Assembly (NCBI GenBank): GCA_903772945.1
Contig: CAICTM010001605.1
Location: 1 to 26,023, forward strand
Origin: Seminavis robusta
Taxonomy: Eukaryota > Bacillariophyta > Bacillariophyceae > Naviculales > Naviculaceae
Direction: 5' to 3'
DNA length: 26,023 nucleotides
The notes beneath the pieces are model-generated. The model did no database searches. It had not been told where the DNA came from and saw nothing but the letters and a program-made list of their open reading frames with translations. A program made the translations under genes and the position numbers. Shown piece after piece: positions 18,768-26,023 of the stretch. Positions within the stretch are counted from its first letter, which is position 1. Each line of letters begins with the position of its first letter.

Positions 18768-19888
18768 TTATTTGCCTTTGTTGTTCAACCCATAGCTCTC
18801 TTTGAGTGCTTGATTTTCTTCACTCGTCGCCGTTTCCTCTGTTTTGGCTCTTCCCCTTTCCACCAACTTGTGAGCCGTATACAACGAGTGTTCTTGGGTC
18901 AGAAATGTCCATACCCCCTTTATGGTTTGATATTTGGGCGCCAATATCTCTTGTACATTCTTTTGACTCTTGGCTTCTCTTTGCTTTCGTGCTTGGACTG
19001 CCTCGTCCGTAAGACCCGTGTTTGGTGGTGCTAGATAGTAGAGTTGGTAGTTGCTGCTGCTGCCCTTGTTGTTGTCTGGAATGCCAAAGATCCAATCGAA
19101 AATGGCTTGTGATCGATCCATATGGAACTGCATCGACAAAGTTTGAGTTTGAAAGTAGCGAGTGAAATGATGAGATGAGGACACGCATTAATAAACAAAT
19201 GTGAAATAAATCGAATCAACCTCTTCCTGCAAAATTCCGTATTTACCTCATTGGTGATGATCAAGAGCCGCCTCCATCCAGTGATATCGGTAAAAGATGT
19301 TCTCGCAAAGAATGCATTGCTAATGGTATCATAAGAAGTGGTCTCGGCAAAGACTTGCGACTTGTCAATCGTGTCCGGAGAGTAGTGCTTTATCAGGTAG
19401 GCAGCCGAAGCGGTCGCTTCCCAAATGGGCAGACCATCGCCACTGAGCAATTGTGGCAAATGGGCCGTCCCCGCAGAAAGTGTCAAAATGGGCAGATTGT
19501 TGCGGTTGAAAATCTCTGTGTATCGTTGGACTATCTTGGCCGCATCATCACAGCGTTTTTGGACAAACAACGGTGGTTCTTCCAACGACAGTGGGACACC
19601 ACCACCCAGAACCAAAATGGCATCCAAGGATTTCACAATATCATCTGGTATTTCTTCGGGAGTGTCAAATCGAACCTTTGTGGTTGTCATTTTCTTCTTC
19701 AATCTATTGTTGTTGTTGTTTTGGGGAGTATTTCGCTGATGATGGCTAAGGGCGGAGCACAGAACAGCAAAGGCAATAAAGGACACGAAACAGATTGTGG
19801 CAATGGAAATGAATCGCAAGGATTTCGTTGGTGGACTGACAGGAGGAATGCGTCGCTTTCGCTTGTGGCTGCGTGCCATGGGCAACAC
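18768..19888 (-). CDS. Membrane-anchored DUF218/YdcF-like protein (spliced)
   Basis: Two exons (19888-19247 and 19127-18768) encode 333 residues. A basic N-terminus (RSHKRKRR) is followed by one hydrophobic segment (about 26-47), which suggests a signal anchor with the domain on the lumenal or outer side. The DUF218 fold begins at DAILVLGGG (89-97). It continues with LTLSAGTAH, IWEATASAAYL, the ETTSYDTISNAFFAR block and LLIITNE|FHMDRSQAIFDWIF, which are the usual conserved positions of bacterial YdcF/SanA/ElyC. The C-terminal ~60 residues are charged and helical. DUF218 proteins bind nucleotide-like ligands or act in envelope integrity in bacteria; the eukaryotic role is undefined. A start at Met4 (19879) is also possible. 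Confidence 0.85.
19128..19246 (-). other. Predicted 119-nt intron in the DUF218-like gene
   Basis: The donor GAG|GTAAAT (exon ends 19247) and acceptor CGATGCAG|TTCCATATG (exon begins 19127) join at a codon boundary. They recreate the family motif ThrAsnGlu-PheHisMet. Confidence 0.88.
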
Positions 19889-20330
19889 TGGAGACTGATC
19901 GTGGTAGCTGTTGCCTGCACTGCCTGTCGCCGCTGCGTGTCGGGAGTGTAGAGAAGAAATGGTGGAAATAGAATTTATTGCGTGTCGCTCAAAGCCAATG
20001 TCAATGGCGACAAAGTGTCAGGAAGATAAACCCAACTCAATACGAAGAGAGAATCGGAGGCGCAAAGGGGTTTTGATATGACTTGGTCCCGCGAAGGAGG
20101 AAAAAAGAAGGGGGGGGGGAGGATGAGCGTCCAAGTTCGATGCGAATATTTCCCTTCCTTCTCACCTGCTTCCACGTGTAATCTTTCAATGTCGGACCTC
20201 TATTTCTCCCACGTCCGTTTCTTAGGTTTAACTCTACTCTAGTTTACACACCCGCCCAAATATTGTAATTAGAGGGGCGAAATTTCTGTCCTCGCGCGCC
20301 CTAACCCTACCAAGGGTTTGAACGATTTGG
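19889..20330. other. Intergenic; left flank of the transposase-like gene
   Basis: A poly-G run (about 20110-20120) and CCCTAACCCT (about 20299-20308) are present. The DUF218-like gene and the transposase-like gene diverge from this region. I could not identify a terminal inverted repeat for the transposon. Confidence 0.4.
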
Positions 20331-21572
20331 ATGGACCAATGCGATACTTCACCACAAGATAATAGACACCTCACCATGAGCCAACGAAATCGCAACAAAC
20401 CACGGCAGCTTTCAGCTCCTCAGTGGCGCTTTGTATTGAAGACTAGAGATGCAATCGACAACGACGCCAAAGGGTTCTTCAAACCACCCAGAGTATGGAA
20501 GAGAATCGAGCCATCAAGAGGAGGCAGATTCGACAGCATGTTGCTGGACCAGCGTGGAAAGAAAACGACGGTGGAGCACTTTTATGTTAAGCCCATGGCC
20601 GTCTGGGTACCCCACATCCTTGTGCCACACCATGTTCCTTGTTGCCCACACTGCAAGAAGAGGGATGCAGTCGATCTTCAGAAATCGCGATGGGTGAACT
20701 GTCCCAAGGTATTATACGGCGTCTCCAGAATCAGCTATTTAGACACCGTGCTCTATCTCTGTACCAGATGTGGAAGACGGTTCGCTGGGTACAACAAGGA
20801 ATCCATGCAGCTGGATTCCTCCCTTTACTATGGGTTCTTTACATTCTACTTGGGCCATGGTTTTGCTGTGGATGACGAATTACACAGTCTGATTGTTGAG
20901 AGCTCCCACAAAGAAGCAACAGCTGCTATTGCAAAGAAGCTTGATCGGATGGCTCACACAGCGTACTACGAGGACCACCAGCTCTATCTTACCGCCATTG
21001 GCCTTGACAAAATCCGTCCAAAGAAGAAACAGCGGACAATTTTAGAGATGCTGCCAGCTCCGGAATCCACCAATGCAGAACACCAAGGTTTGATTAACAG
21101 GTGTAACAGGGCAACCGCAGATCTCCGATCCGCCAGAGCTCGAGAAGAGTCTGCAAGAAATCGCGCGAATACAGACATTCCACTTCGTTCGCTGCTTCCA
21201 TCCAAGGACAATCACAATCATCATGGCAGCAGGAATGTCTGTCGGGGATTGGGGTCAACAAAAATCCGTAAATTGTTGGAACATGGTATCAAGACATGCT
21301 TCGAAGTGCTTGCGGCTGATTCAAGAGATTACAAGAGAACCATCAAGCCCCTTGGTAATTGGAAGGGCATTATCAGGAAGCATTTTGATCGATTCAATGA
21401 GGAAGTGACCACTCGCAAAGGAGAAGTTGATGTCGCCTTGGCTGCATACAACTGGTGTGTGGATGCTCTTCGCGCGTATCGAAGGGATAATGAAGGGCAA
21501 TTGTTGGAAGCAGCAGAAGGGAATGGAGATGGAGAAGCGGGAGACAATAATGGAACCGATCAACCAGAACTT

Positions 21573-21634
21573 GTATCCTTTTCCGAATTCTCTGACAAAA
21601 TGGGATATAATGGAAGGGTGCTTTCGAAATACAG
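21573..21634 (+). other. Possible 62-nt intron restoring frame in the transposase-like gene
   Basis: The donor CTT|GTATCC and acceptor AAATACAG|GATCGA join frames at a codon boundary; an alternative acceptor at 21643 also keeps frame. A simple frameshift is the competing explanation. Confidence 0.5.
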
Positions 21635-22578
21635 GATCGACAGTTTGGTGATGCATCATTTCCAACACCAGAGGCGTATCAGGAGATGAAGATGCTTGGT
21701 CTTGTTGCCACCCTTCTGAAGATTGACTTCAACTATAAGCTGGCCCAGAAGATAAGAGTGTGGACGAAACAAGGCAGCAGTTTCCAACCATACCAATGCA
21801 TCGTGACCATTCAAAATGAAGATGGACTGACTGTTTTCTGGAAAGCTCTGAAGCACTCTGAATCATTCAGCAAAATCAAGGAAGATTTGATCCGGTTGAG
21901 AGATCGGCTGAACAGAAACTTCCATGCCCACATGGATAGGCCCGACAACTGTCCACTCGAAAACTCTGTGAAGGTGGTGTATGTGGACAACTGTTGCAAT
22001 GTTCGAAAGACGTTGTTGGAAGTCTTTGGTGGCTCTATCAAGATCCTCCTTGATCCCTTCCACTGGCTGAAGCGATGGAATGATTTAATGGTTGACAACT
22101 CTTCACTCCAAGCTGGCATTTTTCGTGTCTCGAGCCTTATTCGTTGTGACACCAGATGAATTCCAAAGAGCCAAAGCCAAGATGGAAGCTAAGCTGAAAA
22201 GGGAACCAACAGTGAAGGAGATTCTTAAGGAGGCGAATTCCATTATCCCAGAACCAGCCACTCTTCGAAGCAATATCGAGGCAGTATTGAACTACATTCA
22301 AATGAAGGACACTGAGACTTATCGAGTGCTCTCCCAGAGACCGGCAGATGATACTTCAGCAAGACCGCGACTCTTCTTCAAGCAATGGAAGCTGACTGAG
22401 ATTGTCCGAAAGCAGATGGTCCATGTTGACAAGGGCTGCTTAAGCGATCCTCCAAGCAGCTTGGTCGATATTTTCCGGCGAAATCCGGTGTCTGACATCA
22501 CGTATGTGGCTAGGGGAACCAATACCAATGAACGTGACAACCTCGATCTTGCTCTTCTACTGTTGGCTACATATATTG

Positions 22579-22653
22579 GTAAGTCATGTTCCATTGAAAG
22601 GTCGCGTTTTTTGAATTTTGACCACTGATTTGCTAACTGGTTCATTTTAATAG
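22579..22653 (+). other. Predicted 75-nt intron in the transposase-like gene
   Basis: The donor ATTG|GTAAGT, a TGCTAAC branch-point-like motif at 22631-22637 and the acceptor TTAATAG|GAGTAC join two open frames in phase (IleGlyValHisArgGlyGlu). Confidence 0.88.
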
Positions 22654-23075
22654 GAGTACACAGGGGAGAGCGAATTATGTGTTGCTTCTTTGAAGAAAGG
22701 AACGACAGGAAGGCTGTTATCCGGCTTGGTGGCAAGGATTACAAGATCCAGAATACAGAGAAGCTACTTCTGTTGAACGCATATGCACAAAAGGTTGGTT
22801 TCAAGGAGTCCCCATATTCGCTTGGTGCTCCAAAGAAACCTGATGACTACAAGCAAGAATACATGGGCTTTAGCTATTCCGCGATGCCTGAAATGCTGGA
22901 AGTGTCCAATCCTACAGATGGAATAGAGGAAGGCTACGGGTCAGATGAAAATGAGGAAGAAACCGGTGACACTGAAGACGTTCCTGAGTCACAAGAAGAA
23001 ATCCAGCGAGTTCTTGGTGGTCGTTTGGGCGATGACATGGATATTGAAGTGTTCGCTACCGAAGAAGAGTTGCTT

Positions 23076-23094
23076 GCAGCAACTAGCAGCAACT
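23076..23094 (+). repeat. 10-bp tandem duplication causing a frameshift
   Basis: GCAGCAACTA (23076-23085) is followed by GCAGCAACT (23086-23094). The two flanking open frames differ by exactly the +1 phase a 10-bp insertion produces. Confidence 0.7.
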
Positions 23095-24079
23095 GCTGCT
23101 GCAGGTAATCAACGCCGTGCTCGCCAACAACTTGAATTGAGCGATGCAGAAGAGCGAGCCAGAGCCAATGACAAAGCAAACAAAGAGCTCATCCAACATG
23201 AGCTCAATCGCTTGCTGCCAACTGATAGTGGTAGTGAATCAACTCTTGAAGCATTCAAACGCCTCACCAACCAATGTGAATGGATACCCTTTCGATCACC
23301 TGACAGCACCACCAGAGCCAGCGACATTGACAATGCCGAATCTGAGTTGTTCGATGAGTGGGTAAGTCGGTATGACAGATCGGCACAGACAGGCCCTCGG
23401 AGTTACAAGTCATTCGAAAGGACCTGGAACGAAGAAGTTTCCCGGCGATTCAAGCTCTGGAGCAGCCAAGGGGATCAATCCAATGTGGTCCAGCTCAGAT
23501 ACAAGAGCCGCTCTCTTCTACAGCAACACTATGACAAATTACAGGAACTGGAAAGTCTACGTGCCGCTCCAACCAATGAGAATGACCGACAAGCTCTGGA
23601 CAACCAGCTTCGTGCCAACCGGCAACGAATTTCAGAAGATGCCGAGCCTCGAATACATGACACCAGTCCACCGGCATACAGCAACACTGGACAAACTCCA
23701 TTCGGCAATCCAACAATTTTGAATCCAGAGGTAGCTGTTGGCGCCTTGGCTGTTGCTGCTGCCAATGGCAATCTCACCCCTGCTGTTGCCACTGTTGCAT
23801 ACCGAGTTGCTCTCACAGTTGTTCCTCAAGAGGCTCCCCCAAGGCCAAAGCGCAGAGTCTTCAGAAGCAGAAAATATTGTTGTACTTGTGGTTTCAAAAA
23901 GGGTGACCATGTGACTACTGAGGAGGGAGTTGCAAGGTCCTGCACAAGGGGCTACTGTGGAAGATGCTTTCAGAGGAAGGATTGTCATGGTCCTAATGAT
24001 GGGTTTGGTCCTACCTGCAGCAAAGCTATCCATGTTAGACTGGAAACCTCTGTAAATGAATGGTTTCAAGAGTCCAGTT

Positions 24080-24161
24080 GTAAGTTATTCCACTATTGTT
24101 ACTGTGCCACTATCTTGATATCAAACACCAACAAAGACATTTTTCATTCCTCAATCTTCAG
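24080..24161 (+). other. Possible 82-nt terminal intron of the transposase-like gene
   Basis: The donor AGTT|GTAAGT and acceptor AATCTTCAG|AGC are good matches. Splicing creates TAG at the junction and ends the protein a few residues after NEWFQESS. The unspliced frame would run on to 24708, antisense to the minus-strand gene, which looks less natural. Confidence 0.6.
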
Positions 24162-24777
24162 AGCTAGTGATGGAGTCAGGTCCATCCATGTTGGGAGGGT
24201 AAGGAACAATTCCCCTTATCTGGATGTAGGTAATGATGTCACTAACAAAATCCTCACTCATCAGTGTCATCACCCTAAAGGAGATTATGGGCATTGGAAA
24301 GGTCCTGTCAAACCAATCAGACCAGTAAGTCAACACTGCATCATGGCCAAGAGAGTCATACTCATAAGTTGCATGGGCCCTGCTTCTAACTCTCCAGTAA
24401 ATGCATTGCTTCCACATCCTTTCCTTTCTTGTAGGCTTATCCTCTTCAAACATGGTGGCTATCATGTCAAGAACAATACTGTACCACTCAATATTATGGT
24501 AATATCCCCAACACTCCATGCTATCAAGAATGAAGCTCATATCAGGAGTCATGGGCTTGGCACTTCCACTCATGATGAGTTGTTCCAAGCTGGGAGTGTC
24601 AAAGCTACTCACTGCCACACATTTCAAGGACCTGAAACTGGGATGCTGGACCACTCCTGCTTCCAGCAAAACATACCTGCACTCAAAGCTGTACCTGGAA
24701 GCCCTTAACTCATTGTAGGGGTAGAAACTCTTATCTAGCAACCATTTTGAAAAGACTTGACTAGTGTTGATCCTCAT
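24151..24777 (-). CDS. Unrecognised 208-residue protein, convergent to the transposase-like gene
   Basis: This continuous frame has ordinary soluble-protein composition, rich in aromatic and charged residues (for example ECWGYYHNIEWYSIVLDM, FEEDKPTRKERMWKQCIYW, YWSDWFDRTF). It ends PDSITSSED with TGA at 24151-24153, overlapping the transposase-like gene's predicted terminal intron by 11 bases. I recognise no domain. It may be a second gene of the same transposon or an independent gene whose 5' exons lie to the right; no clear upstream in-frame extension is visible. The plus-strand frame across the same DNA reads like an antisense shadow. Confidence 0.5.
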   Translation of the reverse strand: MRINTSQVFSKWLLDKSFYPYNELRASRYSFECRYVLLEAGVVQHPSFRSLKCVAVSSFDTPSLEQLIMSGSAKPMTPDMSFILDSMECWGYYHNIEWYSIVLDMIATMFEEDKPTRKERMWKQCIYWRVRSRAHATYEYDSLGHDAVLTYWSDWFDRTFPMPIISFRVMTLMSEDFVSDIITYIQIRGIVPYPPNMDGPDSITSSED

Positions 24778-25198
24778 AGTTTTGTAGTTGTAGTGATAGC
24801 TTCAACTGTTGGCTCCCACAACTCGATCTTCTACGGAAACCAAAATGTGAGCACGACTTTGGGAAGAGGTACGATGCACCTCTGCGAATAAGTCTTTGGA
24901 GTTTCCGCAGGACTCCAACGGTCACACGTGGACTTTCAAGAGTTAGGCGGCAATATTTGAATCACTGTGGAGGTTCGTACTGCAGGTCATTTTACTTAGA
25001 GGGTATCTTGTCTTTGGGTCTTGTATGAAATTTCAGTACTACTCTACCATAACCTCCACTCGCCAACACCCGCAAAGGAGAGGAGCTGTGCTGTCGTTTT
25101 GTAGACCCTTGCCTTCCTTGTCATCAGCGTTGATGGGCAAAGGTCAACTTCCAAAGGACGTCGGGTTGTCGGTCAGGTTCTTTGTCAAGCAAAAAATC
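24778..25198. other. Intergenic, probable right flank of the transposon
   Basis: No supported gene; a short plus frame at 25025-25291 crosses a hairpin and lacks domains. CACGTGGA occurs here (24925-24932) and CACGTGTA near 20174, but no convincing terminal inverted repeat could be aligned. Confidence 0.4.
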
Positions 25199-25229
25199 CC
25201 AACTTTCCGGGCGCAGCCCGGAAAGTTGG
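25199..25229. repeat. Perfect GC-rich hairpin, 14-bp arms, 3-base loop
   Basis: CCAACTTTCCGGGC, GCA, then the exact reverse complement GCCCGGAAAGTTGG. No T-run follows, so a terminator role is unlikely in a eukaryote. It may be a transposon-end structure such as those at Helitron 3' ends, but the CTRR terminus expected there is not seen directly downstream. Confidence 0.9.
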
Positions 25230-25480
25230 CGGGGAGCCTGGAGAAAAGGAGGAGAGCTGGGAGAATTCGGATAGTTCGTGTTGGAGGTTAGTGCTCTGTT
25301 TACAGGTTAGCTTTCCAGGAGTTTTCCACTAGCTTTCAGCTTTGACCCAACACCGTGATGGTTAGCTTTCCCAGTTCTCCAGCTAACTTTTATGGCAAGT
25401 TGGCTGAAGCAAGCAGTTGGTTTTGGGAAAAGAGCCCTATTTTTGGGTGTTTGCGAGCTATTTGAACAGGCAACGAGGTC

Positions 25481-25586
25481 TCCCAGTGAAGGCACTGGAG
25501 CTACGTGAAGCTCCCAGTGAAGGTACTGGAGCTACATGAAGCTACTGGAGCTATTTGAAAGTGCTACTGGAGCTATTTGAAAGTGC
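25481..25586. repeat. Nested tandem repeats, 2 x 31 bp then 2 x 22 bp
   Basis: The 31-bp unit starting TCCCAGTGAAGG occurs at 25481-25511 and 25512-25542 with two substitutions. It is followed by two identical 22-bp units starting TACTGGAGCTATTTG at 25543-25564 and 25565-25586. All units share the TACTGGAGCTA.TTGAA-like core, so one motif probably expanded twice. Confidence 0.92.
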
Positions 25587-25654
25587 TCGAGACCTCTATT
25601 ACTGGTACTTTTCAAATAGAGAAGAGAACCGATAACCAGCACCAACAACAAATG

Positions 25655-26023
25655 CGACGGGATACAGCTTACAATTCAGCTTTACAGCTTTACTATTTGC
25701 AGGCTTATTCTAGAAAATAATCAATAACTGCTCACTTATTTGGAAATACAAACTTTACATCTCTTAGATCCTTAGACTAGTCAATGCACAATGGTATTGT
25801 CGCATGGTAGCATGCGATCGAGGTTATGAGATGTTACTCATTCTTATTCTTATACGTCTACCCCTTGTTATCATCAGTGGTAACCCCTTTTCTCGACTGG
25901 ACTCGCTCGCAAGCAATCCCCTCGTCGATCCCCTGGATTCGATCGAAAGCAATCCCCTGTTCTTAATCTATTGACGATCGTAATCTCAATGAGGATCTAT
26001 CTTGGATTCGCTCGAAAGCAATC
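25655..26023 (+). mobile_element. Second Crypton 3'-end fragment, inverted relative to the first
   Basis: It begins in the last codons of the recombinase (GCGACGGGATACAGC) and matches the reverse complement of 1440-1876. The equivalent reading frame is open to a TAG at 25709-25711. No recombinase body precedes it, so it is a 5'-truncated or internally deleted copy. Three near-palindromes of the type GGATTCGCTCG.AAGCAATCC lie at about 25899-25920, 25935-25956 and 26003-26023, and the element continues beyond the window. Confidence 0.82.

Larger units (their letters stand above)
20331..24163 (+). pseudogene. DUF6729-like/RNase-H-fold transposase-like gene, frameshifted
   Basis: The first exon (20331-21572) has a zinc ribbon with CPHC (Cys105/108) and CTRC (Cys144/147) followed by a conserved helical region, like DUF6729 proteins. 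A GLGSTKIRKLLEHGI segment resembles a helix-hairpin-helix. After a likely 62-nt intron the frame carries the RNase-H-like core: KIDFNYKLAQKI (candidate first Asp), VVYVDNCC (second Asp) and LDPFHWLKRW. GTNTNERDNLDLA further on may hold the Glu. A one-base frameshift lies near 22130. A GTAAGT...AATAG intron (22579-22653) follows. A further frameshift at 23076-23094 coincides with a 10-bp tandem duplication. The last part has a coiled, Arg/Glu-rich region and a Cys-rich domain (YCCTCGF...GYCGRCF...DCHG...TC). A third intron (24080-24161) would place a TAG directly after the junction. Probably a recently inactivated transposon, if the breaks are not assembly errors. Confidence 0.75.

Noticed and set aside
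19355..19951. Plus-strand 198-residue frame
   Set aside because: Antisense to exon 1 of the DUF218-like gene.
20299..20308. CCCTAACCCT telomere-like motif
   Set aside because: Only about one and a half repeat units and inside coding-rich DNA; no telomeric tract.
24164..24708. Plus-strand continuation of the transposase-like frame past the Cys-rich domain
   Set aside because: A good splice site pair gives a stop at the junction, and the extended peptide looks like the antisense of the convincing minus-strand frame.

Overview
The window looks like nuclear DNA of a diatom, most plausibly a raphid pennate. I infer this from the gene content, not from any search. Two secreted acidic Ser-rich proteins carry RXL processing motifs of the silaffin/silacidin type. 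The introns are short (62-122 nt) with clear GT-AG borders. The intergenic DNA is full of GTACCGG and TAGCTAG low-complexity runs. A Crypton-type tyrosine recombinase with an intron and a DUF6729-like transposase are also present. The genus cannot be fixed from the sequence.

Layout. At 1-198 a minus-strand exon runs off the left edge. At 1.3-3.8 kb lies a decayed Crypton: its Arg...His-x-x-Arg...Trp...Tyr recombinase core is readable, but it has about three frameshifts and one intron near its 3' end. Its 3'-terminal sequence recurs in inverted orientation at 25.65-26.02 kb, so two Crypton 3' ends face outward around about 24 kb. From 5.5 to 13.5 kb the DNA is gene-poor. It holds three copies of an unrecognised ~225-250-residue protein family (5.6, 8.3 and 12.6 kb), two of them a ~1 kb inverted pair. 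Between them are MITE-like repeats and a dense cluster of perfect palindromes (9.45-9.68 kb).

From 13.9 to 19.9 kb is a compact gene island. It contains a Ser/Glu-rich secreted protein (+), an NTF2/SnoaL-like small protein (+), a spliced SAM-domain protein ending in a double glycine zipper (-), an Asp/Ser-rich secreted protein (-) and a spliced membrane-anchored DUF218/YdcF-like protein (-). The two secreted proteins look like divergent paralogues: signal peptide, a shared GT(I/V)GMVR element, an RXL site, a W-x-N...F motif and an acidic phosphorylatable tail. They are candidate cell-wall or silica-matrix proteins.

From 20.3 to 24.8 kb is a transposon-like unit. A plus-strand transposase-like gene has an N-terminal zinc ribbon, an RNase-H-like core, a C-terminal Cys-rich domain, three likely introns and at least two frameshifts. 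It converges on an unrecognised 208-residue minus-strand reading frame. The right end (24.8-26.0 kb) has a perfect 14-bp-arm hairpin, tandem repeats and the second Crypton 3' end.

All intron and frameshift calls come from reading frames and splice consensus by eye. All family assignments come from motif recognition without database searches.
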